Assembly: GCA_012295275.1 (NCBI GenBank)
Contig: CM022665.1
Coordinates: 8,321,976-8,385,975, forward strand
Direction: 5' to 3'
DNA length: 64,000 nt
From: Chrysomallon squamiferum
Lineage: Eukaryota > Mollusca > Gastropoda > Neomphalida > Peltospiridae
Below are positions 25,701-37,900 of the stretch, piece after piece. The notes under the pieces are model-generated. The model saw only the letters and a list, made by a program, of their open reading frames with translations, had not been told where the DNA came from and did not search any database. Within the stretch, counting starts at the first letter, position 1, and every line of letters starts with the position of its first letter. Position numbers and translations under genes: made by a program.

Positions 25701-28700
25701 TTCCTCATTTTTCTTGCTTTCCAATTCACTATTTATGTAGTTCTATAAACAATGAATAATGCATAAAAATAAAAATAAACCAAAGAAATTCACTTTTATA
25801 ATTTGTGCAAAACAAAACAAAAAATTTAAAAAAGAAAGAGAAAAAAGCCCATGATAAATGTATACACCTTTATTATGAGCTAAAATAACATTATCTGTGT
25901 AATTAGAATTTCTTTGCTAATTCCCAATATTTTAATCCCTGAGTCACAAATAACAAAAGTACTAAAAAAAAAAAAGTTAATCAAATTAAATATTTTAACA
26001 GATTTATATTAAACCAAATATTCTTGGAATAAATAACAAGATATGAATATATGTTAAGTTTTTCCATATTTATAATTTAAAACAGTCAATGACCATATCT
26101 GTTTAACTTTCAGTGAATCCCAGAATGCATACCTGTAGTTTGGTCTGAAATATGTTTTGCACAAATTTTCCCATAACCATTTCTGGATTGTTGAAGACAC
26201 CAATTATTAACTCATTGGTTCTAGTACACAGAGGGACAATATCCTCAAATACATTCTGTTTTAAGAATGCATTCTGTCAGAAAGAAAGAAAATACAAAAG
26301 TTGGATACAAAGAAATTAAGTCATTTGTTCTATTATAAAGAAATCAACAAAATTAAGCAAAAAGAATCAAATTTTTGTTTTACAGTCCAAATTAATTAAC
26401 AATATATTTTCTACACATCCATGACTAATAAACTAAAATATCCATGTAATATAAATATGGAGCAAAAAGAATAATTAACTATTACCTTCTGGCTTTCAGC
26501 AATAAATGTCTCAATGCAAACTCCATATGCCTGAAAAAAAAAGAAAAAAAAGTTTACACAATAAACAATCTTACCAAAATACCATAATTTAAAAAATATA
26601 GAGCAGCATACACTTTCAACTGTTGATAGAAATTTTAAACAGAAATGAAAAAAAAAACAGTCCAACATCTGTATTTTATTTGTACCCTTAACACCCACAG
26701 AAAAAAAAAGAGAAAAAAAACAAGACAAAAGAAAACAAAAAACCCACATATACCTTAAAATTCTGCAAAACGCTTGCTATCTTTTTCATTTTTCTTCGAT
26801 CACCGCAGTTATGTGCTATTTTAAACTCTTCAATCAGTTCTCTTTCCACTGAATCATATTTCTCTGAAGTAAATAAATAAATATTTTGGTATATAGGGTA
26901 AATCACTAATATTAGCAATTACACTTACAGTATCAGAATGCTTAACAATCTTTTCAAAGATTTCCAAAAGTATACTAAACAAAACAGCTGCTTTAAAATA
27001 AAAATTTCTTCAGGAACGTTGACAAATAAAATGCAAAAATTAAAAAAAAAAAAAAAAAAAAATTAAATAAAATTAAATAATTAAATAAATTAAATTAAAA
27101 AAAAAAAATAATAATTAAAAAAAATAATTATCAAAAATTGTTTCAAGAATTAAAAATCTCACCTGCAATTCTTTTTCTTGCTCTGTCAAATCTTTAAAAA
27201 ATAATTTTTAAAAATGACTTAAATTATTACCCCCACCAACAAACAAAAACAAATATCAAGCAGAAAAAAATAAACATGCATTACATTATGTCTCTGTATA
27301 AAAATTATATTCAAAACAAAAACCATTAAACATTTTATATACTTATTTAAAATATGTCATCTTAATTTCATTTTATTTCATAATTACAATCAAATATGAT
27401 TTCAAGATTTAGGTACCAAACCATTTATCCAGCTTTCAGAAAACCAGCTATTTTTTAAACTTGCTACTTTTGAACTAAGCAGTCTTTGTTTTACTTTTCC
27501 ATGACATCAGTTCAAATAAGAGTACTGCTCTGTACAGGTTACCCTATCACAATAAGTTTCAGTTTATTCTCATTTTCATTTATCATGTCTAAAAGTCTAG
27601 CAGACAGGTACTTTTAGGATTTTAAGTGAGTTAATTAAGATATATTAAATACAGTTTCATTCTTTATTTTTTACTGTTTATTTTATACAAATACTGTATT
27701 CTTCAAATACTGCTGTATTAACACCACCAGATTCACCCGGTTTAAGTACTTTTCCAATTTCCCCACCTTTCATTAAAACAATCAATCCAATAGTCATTCA
27801 GTTTCTCACCATCCTCATGACAAAGTTGTTCAGCAAAGCGTCATGCTTTTTGAAGTAGCATTTCACCATTAATATGAATTTCAGGTATTGCAGCTATTTG
27901 TTGAAACCATTTAATTAGCGTGAAGTTGACATCTTCAAACATCACATGCTTGATGTGTTTCATACCACCTTTTCTTGTATCGGGATGCTGTCTCTTTCTG
28001 CCAGTTGCCATTTTGTACACTAAAATAGTCATTATCGTGAGCGCCATTTCCCAAAATAATATGCTAATTCAAGCAACCCACAAGGCAAGTCACGTGCATA
28101 TCAACATCCCAGTGCACATCACCTGCCTACATCCATGACAATAGCTTGAGATAATGGGTAAATTGTGCAAGACGGTGTGTGTGTATGTACATAACAGTAT
28201 TTGCTGAGGGATTTCCTACTTACAACTTAGAGCTAGAAATTAAATGTGGTATGTGTTACCTGGGACCAAGCGTCAGGTGACAACTTAGGTTTAACAACTT
28301 AGGCAGGGATATTTTATTGGAAATAAAGTTACAGAAAATCGGGTCTTTCACTAAGATGTTGACTTACACATTTTGGCAACTTGAAAGCAGACAACTTAGG
28401 TGAAGGTTACTGTATTTTAAGTAAAATATTAGCCAGTATCAATTAACTTGCTGGATAAACTGTCTGGTATCTGTGTTAAAAAAATAAAAGGTTAAGTTAT
28501 ATGTAGGTCATAACTTTAAATGTTTGCTATAGATTAAATAGAAGAAAAAAAAACACACATCTGAAACATGACTAAAAAAAATATAAAATTGAGAAATACC
28601 CCTACTTTATTAAACAGTGTTGTCAAGAACCAATGGATTTTCAAATTTTGTTACTTACTTTTCTCCAAGAGGTAACTCAAGTGCAATGAGATGAAGTTTC

Positions 28701-30244
28701 TGAATAATATCAGCTGCCAACTGAAGCTATAATATAAAATAATTTAACAAGTACTGTTCTGAAATTAACCTCACCAGCTAGACTAAGCACTTCAAAATTA
28801 CCTATATTTGACTCCTGAGACTAGTGCGTAGTGTGTCCCTAGATTAATGTACAATGAAAATGAGTTATACCACACATTACATATTCAGCCTAACTTTTAA
28901 AATCAATTAAACTGTTGGTACCAATGAACAGCTTTGAAAAAAACCCAAAAGGAAAATAGTTTACCTGAAAAGGATCTGTTAGAACTGGTGATTTCAGAGG
29001 CTCATCAGTCAGAAATTCTGAGAGGTAGTTCATTAATCTCTGGGCTTCAACTGCTCGAGCTCTGGGTGTATTCACACCTTCTAACTGATCACCTAGATGA
29101 ACAACTTTTGTTGCAACAAAGCTGATTCTTTCATCAAGCTTTTGAAAATGTGTGTATAGTGCCTGAAAATATTTTGTACATATCTGTTATGAAGTACTAT
29201 TATGATCAATTTTTAGAATAGACATTAAAATGTAAATTCATACTGAACAGTTATTAGATATATTAACATTTCTTTCTTTTTTTTTTTTTTTTTAAATAAT
29301 GTTCTGCATGCTTTGTATTTTTAATAATTTTTAAATCACTGAAACAAAATATACATCACTTATCAAATGCAGGATGCTGCAAAAAATTAAACATTTAATT
29401 CAGTACCTGGTTTTTCTTCTGAAGTTCTGCCACTCTCTGCCAATGTCTTTTTTCTTCTTCCTTACAACCATTCTCAAGTTTCTCAATATCATGTGTAATC
29501 TGAACATTTTTATCCTTGAGGTCATGAATCATATGTTCAAAGGCTGAATGAAGGACCATTGGATCAAATTCATTTAGATTACTGCGAGCTTTGGAACCCA
29601 TAGTCTTCCAAGCTAGTCGTTCAACAAACTCATGAACACTAAAAGGTTCCTTCAAAAAAAAATCAAAACAAATCTAAATTGTGAGATTTAAAATGTTTTA
29701 GACTTTTTATCATCCATTATAATCATCTGCTATAGTCACAGTATTGCAACTTTAATAGAGATGATTCATAACTGTTAAAAAAATTTCTGCTTGGTCAGTA
29801 TTTTCTGGTAACAGCTGTACTACAGTTACTTAGAAATGGAGATCTTAACTGAAGACATTTCTGCATGGTCAAAAATTGGCAAAATATATCAATGAATGGA
29901 AAGTATGCATCTTATTGTGGAAAGTAAAATAACAGGTGAAAATCATTTATAAATAGCATAAACTAGAGCTTGATTAAATTTTATTTCAAAAAGGTTAATG
30001 AATATAAAAATTAAACTATAAATATAAAATGGTCAAAGAATTTAAAATTAATATACAGCTATATATAGTTATACAGACAGAAATAACTGGTCTGTTCAGA
30101 TTATTTCAATCATTGCCATTGGTGTCTCTTCACAATCACGGTGTATGTATTTGTTGTTTTGTTTTTACTTAATTCGACTAAAATGTTATGAAAATACCTT
30201 TATGAAGACTAAACTTCAAATTAAAATTCAACTATTTTTAGGAA

Positions 30245-30278
<34 letters not shown>

Positions 30279-30583
30279 TTTATTAGTATAATACTTATTA
30301 GTTATGTGCATACAAAATCGAAATGACGGAATGAATATAATTGTATTCCAATCGGTTAGAAGATGCTAAAAACAAATTTTAAAAGCACGGTTGTTAATTT
30401 TAACTTAAGGTTAGTTCAGTGAAGAGGAAAGATGATAAAAAAAAATCGCTGGTGATTTCTACACACACACTGACACAGTCACTGCAACTTATTACTGTCA
30501 TTGACTAATTTTTCTGTCATCATTTATCTACGTCATGAAACAAAATAAAAGTTACAAACCTGATCAAGTTCTTCTATAGACAT
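19767..30583 (-). CDS. EXOC5: Exocyst complex component 5 (Sec10)
   Basis: Nineteen coding exons on the minus strand join in frame: 30560-30583, 29407-29649, 28965-29162, 28659-28726, 27163-27191, 26754-26863, 26486-26530, 26133-26273, 25666-25742, 24620-24730, 24310-24405, 24026-24182, 23686-23794, 23244-23367, 22845-22931, 22236-22344, 21815-21971, 20168-20331 and 19767-19853. The product is 711 aa; the human protein is about 708. It is the Sec10 subunit of the octameric exocyst, which tethers secretory vesicles at the plasma membrane and acts in polarised exocytosis and ciliogenesis. Diagnostic blocks include SFVATKVVHLGDQLEGVNTPRA, AADIIQKLHLIALELP, GGETFLSEEV, DHIDYAVEIGL, MNLDGKNVEVVLTDLGQRFH and LHALCNLLVVVPENLK. 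The N-terminus is predicted coiled coil, the rest helical bundles. Start at MSIEELDQ in a 24-base first coding exon. Introns carry two transposon remnants that do not disturb the reading frame. Confidence 0.96.
20512..21588. mobile_element. piggyBac-like element with TTAA target sites, internally decayed
   Basis: The sequence between 20516 and 21584 starts CCACTTGGGCCTGGCTCAG, and the reverse complement of its end reads CCACTTGAGCCTGAGTCAT: imperfect 19-base terminal inverted repeats. TTAA lies immediately outside both (20512-20515 and 21585-21588), the hallmark target site of piggyBac transposons. Inside, the plus strand encodes a piece resembling the transposase N-terminal region (FLDDLVSLLVLETNLYQ, compare the ELIVxETNRY block), followed by stops. 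At about 1.07 kb it is a non-autonomous deletion derivative. It sits in the EXOC5 intron between the exons ending at 20331 and 21815. Confidence 0.7.
27535..28412 (-). mobile_element. Tigger/pogo-like transposase fragment, pseudogenised
   Basis: On the minus strand, from about 28010 downwards, the frame reads GRKRQHPDTRKGG, ALLIxW-like NFTLIKWFQQI, IHINGEMLLQKA, a stop, RFAEQLCHEDGEKLNDYW and, after a frameshift, KPGESGGVN. This is the layout of the CENP-B-type helix-turn-helix of Tigger/pogo transposases, which precedes the DDE domain. The DDE part is absent. A TA-flanked end at 28412 (reverse complement CAGTAACCTTCACC) and a loosely similar TA-flanked CAG at 27535 may be the termini. It lies in EXOC5 intron 4. 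Confidence 0.55.
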
Positions 30584-30799
30584 TTTTAAAATATTTATAT
30601 ATTTTAATTTTATTTTTCCCTCGTACAAGCTAAATTATTACAAAAACGATATTTTCACGCCTTAATTTCCGTAAATGAACTCTTTCCAAGGGTGGTAACT
30701 CTATGTGTTTTTTGTTTTTGTTTTGTTTTTCCTTTGGCACATACCAGTCAAACATTTATATATGTAGCCGTGATCCATTTTCGCAATTTATTAAGTCGG

Positions 30800-30801
<2 letters not shown>

Positions 30802-30855
<54 letters not shown>
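30802..30855. repeat. (CA)n microsatellite
   Basis: About 27 perfect CA units, directly abutting the terminal repeat of a pogo-like fragment at 30854. The poly-His/Thr open frames that cross it are artefacts. Confidence 0.95.
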
Positions 30856-30857
<2 letters not shown>

Positions 30858-31270
30858 GGTACCTCGACTTACGAGTGCTCCAGCTTTACGAGTTTTTCGA
30901 GTTACGAGCAGTCGGCCAGTCAAGTTTGCTTTGAGTTGCGAGTCAAAATCCGAGTTACGAGCGAGCTCCAGATACGCCGCCGTTCGTTGACGCAACGAAC
31001 AACATACCATTCGGCCAGCATCCCACATCTCATTCGTTTACTTCCACGTGGTTACCTTGCCGCGGAAGCATCTTTGTTGTGTTGTGTTCGCTTTTTGTAC
31101 AGTATTTTGCCACATTTCTTTTTTCTGACCATGGATCATAAGAAAGTGAGTGCAAAGGACAGTTCTGAGAAGAAGAAGTAGATGATGTCCATTGATGTCC
31201 GTATTAAATTAAAGTGATTGGGAATGAAAATAATTGAAGTGTACCGTTGGCGTTGGTAATATGACTAAAC
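30854..31270 (+). mobile_element. 5' fragment of a Tigger/pogo-like DNA transposon
   Basis: The segment begins CAGTGGTACCTCGACTTACG, the characteristic terminus of Tigger-type elements (CAGTGGTACCTCG). It continues with diverged TTACGAG subterminal repeats at 30870-30962. At 31131 an ATG opens MDHKKVSAKDSSEKKK followed by a stop and then MMSIDVRIKL, similar to the start of Tigger transposases, but stops follow. GC content is clearly higher than in neighbouring DNA. No right terminus was found, so it is truncated. Confidence 0.6.
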
Positions 31271-31723
31271 GATTGAAATGCTTATTTTAAAGATCGTGGA
31301 CTAATTAGTTGAATAAGTTAGGTTTTTATTTATATATTTATTTTTCTTGTACTGTTCATATATCGCCCGAAATAAAATGGTTAAAATTAACAATAAATAA
31401 ATAAATAAATACAATTTGGGCAGTATGAAAATGTTTTGACCAAAAAAAAAAAAAAAAAGAAGAAAAAAAATAAACTTAACTTAAATTTTAAGCCATTTTT
31501 GTATGGAGATTCATAATACAATAATTAGCTCACGGATTATTACAGTAAATCATGCATTTATAGTTTATGCAAACGCCTAAAAGTACGAGTGTCTAGTTTT
31601 CTAAAGCCAAACAACTCCACTGCCGGATCATAGATGTCCGCAGCGCGTGTATTAAAATATTTTAGAAGTAATCTGTTCAAAGTTAGCATTAGACTTTATA
31701 TTTTATGAACTGTGAACAAAATA

Positions 31724-31731
<8 letters not shown>

Positions 31732-31781
<50 letters not shown>

Positions 31782-31789
31782 ATATATAT
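31732..31789. repeat. (TA)n microsatellite
   Basis: Almost uninterrupted TA dinucleotides with one phase break near 31771. Confidence 0.95.
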
Positions 31790-31944
31790 TATTTTTACAA
31801 TTTAATTATTATTATTGTTATTATTTTTTTATTATTATTTAAATGCAGTATAAGATAGGATATGGCTAATAATGTTTACAAACATGATTTATTAAAATGT
31901 TTGAATACCCTTTTTACTGCGGATGCTGATGGCCACATCGAAAC

Positions 31945-31977
<33 letters not shown>

Positions 31978-32297
31978 GTAAATTAAATAAATAAAAAATG
32001 ATAATAAGTAAATAAATAAAAAGTTAAAGAAAATGACAGTCGAATATGCAAGAAATTTCGAAATCGCAGTTTTTTTGACAGTTTAGAATTATAAAGTATT
32101 TAAATTATTATTTCGTTGATCCTCGGATACACTTTAAATTTTTTTTTTTTTTTTTTTTTCTTTATGTTTCTGTAAGCAAATGCAACATACGACTGCAGTA
32201 AGAGTTTTAAGCTATAATAAACAATTCATTAGGTATTGGATACTCACGAAATGATCGTTTTTATTTTTTAATCAGTGGCTCCTTATCGATCTCATCC

Positions 32298-32304
<7 letters not shown>

Positions 32305-32378
<74 letters not shown>
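32305..32378. repeat. (CT)n(CA)n compound microsatellite
   Basis: About 18 CT units followed directly by about 19 CA units. The same compound type recurs at 46582-46645. Confidence 0.95.
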
Positions 32379-32382
<4 letters not shown>

Positions 32383-33834
32383 CTTAATAAAGAACTAATT
32401 AAACTGCACAGTGTATATTTGTACAGTTTTGCCAAAGGACAGTTCGTGCTGAGTTTCAACAGAACATTAAACAAAAATATGTGATGTGTCTGAAGTTTAA
32501 CAGTAGTGCTACAGATAATGGTGGAAAAAATGTTATCCATTGTGAATTGGTAGTAAAATGCACACTATGATTTGTTCAGTCAAAAGAAAGAAACGTCCGA
32601 CTAATTACGAGATATCATTGTCCAGTGCTATAGTCAACGAACGACAACTCTTACTGAGGAATCATCTCACATTCACGTACCAGTTGAAACAGGTAAAAAC
32701 CGAAATATTTAATTCAGGTAAATCTGTCTTTGTTAAGGTCATTTTAAAGAGAACACATTACTGAATAGAACATGCAAATTTGATAAAGATATCTCTTGAA
32801 ATAACGTTTTTAAGACTGACTTAGAAAAAAATAATAATAACTTCGGAGTTGATGTTTGACTATTTTGAAAGACTATACCGTATACGGGTACCTTTGTCAA
32901 TTGTTATTGATATCTTCAAACTTTTTTTTTTTATTTGGGACTGAATGTCTTTCGATTTATATAAAATACATCTTTATTTGACAATAACAAAAAAATATAT
33001 TAGCATTTCTACTTAATCTCATGACGATCATTTCAAAACGATAAGATTGTCAGTTGATTCTCCGTTGTTTATCAAAGATGACGTCAAGAAACGAATACGA
33101 TGAGGAAGCTGAATATGTATATAATGATAATTGTTCTTTTTGAAGGTATATAACAGTAATGATGAAACTGAAACTTGAATGAGGGCATCCCCTTTGAGGA
33201 AAACAACAAAAAAACGAACATCTCGTGACCTTCCGCTATGACGCAGAAATGACTTTAGTCACGTACAAAGAAAAGTGAACTTTATACCCGTGTTGATTGC
33301 TATTAAATCTAATTTATAAGTATTAGTGGTCTTTGAATGAGTGCTAGATGAGATTTCTGAAAGTTTATCTTCGGACAAGAACACTGTATTACGATATATT
33401 ATACTTCATACTTCTGAGTGGATCTATCATTCTGTTTTTCTTGCAACGAGCTGTGTCATACTGGCAGATACTGCGATACCATTTGCAGATCCGTTCGTTT
33501 TAGAATCGGTTTTTCGATGTGACTCACCAAAGACACTGATACTTAAGATTAAATGTAAAACTATCTATATTTTATTTAGCAGCATTAATTGTCAATCATT
33601 TTGAACAATATATTGGCTCTTTTTTTTTTAAGTTTAACTTTTTCTAACGGTTTAATTTAATTTCTTTGATTTTTTTCTGGTTTTTCCCTAAATATTGGCT
33701 ATTAATAGAACCAACGGTCAGTTCTATGTGAATTACAACAGCTCTGTATCTGGTAACTAAGTTGGTTTCTTTTAATACTTTGAGTATACATCCTTGACAA
33801 GAAATTAATTGTTTAAAAAGTTTTCAAACAAGTA

Positions 33835-33835
<1 letters not shown>

Positions 33836-33884
<49 letters not shown>
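33836..33884. repeat. (TAA)n microsatellite
   Basis: About 16 AAT/TAA units. Similar arrays occur at 1126-1175, 31947-31975 and (as TTA) 54678-54740. Confidence 0.95.
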
Positions 33885-33885
<1 letters not shown>

Positions 33886-34440
33886 CAAAACAACAACTGC
33901 AGTAGAATTATTGATTGTTAACTGTTGTTGGTAATTCTTAAATTGTTATTCTGGGTCCTTGTGCAGAGTTTGTTCATGGAAATCAGTTTTGTCCAGTCAT
34001 TACATGATTATTAATGATTAAACTTAAATATAGTAATAGGTATTTAAGTTTTCAGTTAGAGCATGACTGATTAAATTTTTCTTTTTAAATCTTTTTTTAT
34101 CTCTTCAGTTTGTATTTTGAATTTTTGTCTACTTCAGTAACATTACTTATAAATTTTATATCATCAATAGTTACATTTCTTTTTACATAATTTTTTAATT
34201 TATATATATGAAATGTTACAATTAAAATAAAACAAATTGTTTTCAGATGTGCACTTTACATATATATATGTATTTAAACAACAGAATATTTAAATAACAG
34301 TATATTTGTGATTGTAATTTGTAACCTTGTCTGTTTCAGATTTATGTCTGCATTTGAAATGAAATGTAAAATAGAAATTACACTGTAGATGTTACTTTGT
34401 AAAATCTCGGTGGCCTTAAAATATGAAGTATGTTGTATAA

Positions 34441-34830
34441 CTTCCAGCTCTATTGATGACATTTCTGACAAAATTAGTGTGAAAAAGGAAACAGAAAAAC
34501 TTTCACATAAGAAAACAAATATTGTTTTTATGGTTTTAATAATCCAAACACAAAAAAGAATTATTAAGTTTGGTTGGATCATTCTAATAGAAAATTGCAG
34601 AAGATATTCTACCTTGTTTCCAACCAGAAAGAAACAAAATATCCTACTTCCAGTAGATCTATCAGTGACATTTCTGACAAAACTAGTTAATAGAAGCAAA
34701 CTAAAAAACTTTCATATGAGAATTACTAAGTTTGATTGGATCATTCTAATAGAAAATTGCAGAAGATATTCTTGTTTCCAATCAGAAAGAAACAAAATAT
34801 CCTACTTCCAGAAGTCTATTGAATATCATA
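34441..34830 (+). repeat. Diverged tandem repeats just before the IAP coding region
   Basis: Copies begin with CTTCCAG at 34441, 34647 and 34805 (partial). Each full copy contains GACATTTCTGACAAAA, AAAACTTTCA, GATCATTCTAATAGAAAATT and ATCCTACTTCCA in the same order. Copy 1 is longer by about 45 bases. The array lies 70 to 460 bases upstream of the IAP start and could be in its 5' UTR. A 163-codon open frame (34389-34880) spans the repeats but shows no domain and has no independent support as a gene. Confidence 0.8.
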
Positions 34831-34902
34831 AAAACTATTATATTTCAATCAGATTCCACAGAGTTTATTATTTAGTATAAGAATTTTCATTTATCATTAA
34901 AA

Positions 34903-37900
34903 ATGATGCAGCCAATAACCTTAGAGAAAGGATATTTTTCAAGATTGGCTGAAGGACGACCATTAGCTCCAGGTGAAGAATTAAAATTTGAGATATTACG
35001 TTTAAAGACATTTAGTCAATGGAATGATTATGACAAAGCACGTCCAATCAGATTAGCAAAAGCTGGATTTATCTATACAGGGCACAACACAAAGGTACAA
35101 TGTTTTGTTTGTCACTTAACCAAACATGTTTGGAATAAGGACATGGACCCTTTGTTAGAGCATGGAAAACTAAATCCAGAGTGTCCCTTTGTACGAAAAG
35201 TGGATAATATTAACATAGTTGTATATGTTCCAGATGACGACATGTGTAAGAGCATTAACAATTTACTTCATCAGCAGTATTGTGTTTCTGCTGGTCATGA
35301 TGAAACAAATAGACCACAAACATCAAACCCTTTGACTGCACTTGGCAGAGATCAGATAGCATTACCAAATGCATTAATATCTGTAACAAATGTATCAGAT
35401 AATCGGCACTACCCTATTTTGGCAAATGACAATGCTTCTGCTGGTACTACCCGTCAGGCAATTGGTAATTACAGTTCTGCACACTCGGAAGCAGATCCTA
35501 TCGCAGAAGAATTTTCCCATTACAAAAAAGAAGTATCTCGATTTGCTACATTTGAAACCTGGCCAGCAACAGCCAAAGCTAACCCACGTGATTTGGCAAG
35601 GAATGGTTTCATATATACTAAGATTGCTGACAGAGTTCAATGTGTCTTTTGCAAGGGCATTCTCAGAAACTGGAATGAGGAAGATGATCCTAGTGAAGAA
35701 CATCGAGAATATTTCCCTAACTGTCCTTTTATCCAAGGAAAGAATGTAGGCAATATTCCAGATTTCACAATTACTGAAGGTATCTATAAACGTACATTTC
35801 AAGAACTATTGTAAGATTCATGAAAGCAATAATTATATTCCAGAAAGCAAATTACATTATAATAAACCTATTTGAACAATTATTCAGAAATTAATTATAA
35901 AAACATAAACAAAATACAGTAATAAAATTTAAACTGAAACTTTTATTGTGATGTACACTTAACTTTTTCAGGTAATGAATTTATAAATGTGACTTCTGAT
36001 GCAACTCTAGGGATCGTTACTGAAAGGCCAAGGCATCCAAATTATGCTGTAGAAGCTGTACGTTTGAATTCCTTTGTCAACTGGCCCAGTTCAAAAGAAC
36101 AGACTCCTGAAATGCTTGCAAAAGCTGGATTTTTTTATGCAGGTAAAATGTCAACAAAAATATGTAGGGAAATTGAGGCAGTGAATCAGCAAAATTGTTT
36201 TGTCAGTTTTCTCCTACCAGTTTGTCATTATGTTTCCATTATATGTTTCATATACAATGTGGGGGTGTTGTGCATAAACCCAAGGCAGCAGCTCCTTGCC
36301 AACTCCCTTACGTTTTTGGTGAGAGACATTTAAAAACATTTTTTAAAGTGATTTACTGTGTTCCTGGACCAGGGTTAAGTGAATCAAATTTACATAACGC
36401 TAAATTCAGATTTGTAGAAACCTCAGACATGCTTTTGATGCTCATATGTATTTTAAATATCCATTTTATGTTTTAATTACATATTTAATAGATAATTTTA
36501 TTTAGCTTAAGTTTTCTGACATTTTATTCTTTTACCCAATTTTAGGAATTGGAGACAGTGTAAAATGTTTCTTTTGCGATGGTGGTCTGAGGACATGGGA
36601 ACCTGGTGATGATCCATGGAGAGAACATGCTCGATGGTTTCCAAGATGTCCTTATGTTCGTCAGGTCAAGGGCCAAGAGTTCATAAGTTCTGCATCAAAT
36701 AATGCTTCTGTAAGTTGAAAAATTACATTCATTTAAGCCACTTAAATCACAGGATATCATAAATTGCCATGTTTTCACCAGAGAATATTAATTAATTTGC
36801 TTTTTAAAGTTACTTATCTTTGTTTCAAGTAGTAGAAATGATGATTCTAACAATTTAATACAGATTAATTCTTTTTTTGATGTAAAAAAAACTGTTGAAA
36901 AACTAGAACTGATGAGATGATAAAAAGGTTTATTTATTTTCAAGTAGTTTGAAATTCTCTAATGATGTTTTATTTTTATTTTAGGGAAATGTTGCCAAAA
37001 ACCACAGTGAAAATAAAAAAAATAGGACACCTGGTTAGTTTTTTTTTGTTTACAGCAAATTAAGTTATGAAATGTATTCCATGTTATCAAAATTTTTGGA
37101 AACAGTTTTTTAAATAAACACTTTATTAACTTGCATATTTAAAGTATTTAACTACATAACTGGAAAAAAAGAAGAAAAAGTATATTTTCATCATCATCAT
37201 TTACTGCATTCTAATATTAGTATTTGTTGGTTGTTCTAAGCTGTTTGTGTGCTTCAGGTTCCAAAGCAGAAAAGCAAACCATGGCAAAAGGAAAAACAAA
37301 TATTGATCCACGGGATGTTAGTGCCAGAATGGACACACCAGTGGTGCGCACTGTGCTGGTCATGGGCATACCAAGAAACACTGTTGAAAAAACAATTGAA
37401 CGACATTTGCAAGAAACGGGTAATTCCATTTTATTGGTTTTTCTCTTTATATACTTCGCACTGAAAGGTTAAATATATGCAGTTATCTTTAAAAATAATA
37501 ATGAAAATATAATAATATACAGTGTTTTGCTTGATTTTGTATGGTGTATAATGAATCAGCAAGTAGCTTTTAACAGGTAGTCACATCTCTTACATAAGAG
37601 ACAGCACAAAGACAATTTACACTTTGGTAGATATAATGTCTTGTGTTAAGTAGTGGTTCATTTTTATTTGTATTCGTTTTTGTTTTTAAATTCATCTTCC
37701 CTACGTTATACATCACACTAGCTATCAGTTTTATTAAGTTTAAATCCTATTGGAAAGATTTTATCTTTTTAAACAAGGAAACAAACCAACTGCTGTTCAG
37801 TCATATGCAGAATGTAGCATTTGATTAAATTGTGTTCTTTCTTTTCACATGGAAACAGGTGATGATTTTGCTTCAGCAGAAGCACTACTTGAAGCGGTTT

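Larger units (their letters stand above)
31271..34400. other. Microsatellite-rich intergenic region upstream of the IAP gene
   Basis: No coding exon is supported. It holds TA, TAA, CT and CA arrays (listed separately), and a palindromic TGACGTCA word (CRE/ATF type) at 33079-33086. The 5' untranslated exons of the IAP gene may lie here; an acceptor-like TGTTTCAG at 34332-34339 is a candidate boundary. Confidence 0.4.

Noticed and set aside
30692-31028. Open frames with poly-His/Thr or poly-Cys/Val
   Set aside because: They are translations of the CA microsatellite and the adjoining transposon fragment; no domain or splice support.
32275-32540. Open frames crossing the CT/CA microsatellite
   Set aside because: Simple-repeat translation without conserved sequence.
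33341-33604. 87-codon frame in the IAP upstream region
   Set aside because: No domain, no good splice partners and no similarity that I recognise.
34389-34880. 163-codon frame treated as a separate gene
   Set aside because: Its sequence is the translation of diverged tandem repeats with no recognisable domain; kept only as a repeat and possible leader observation.
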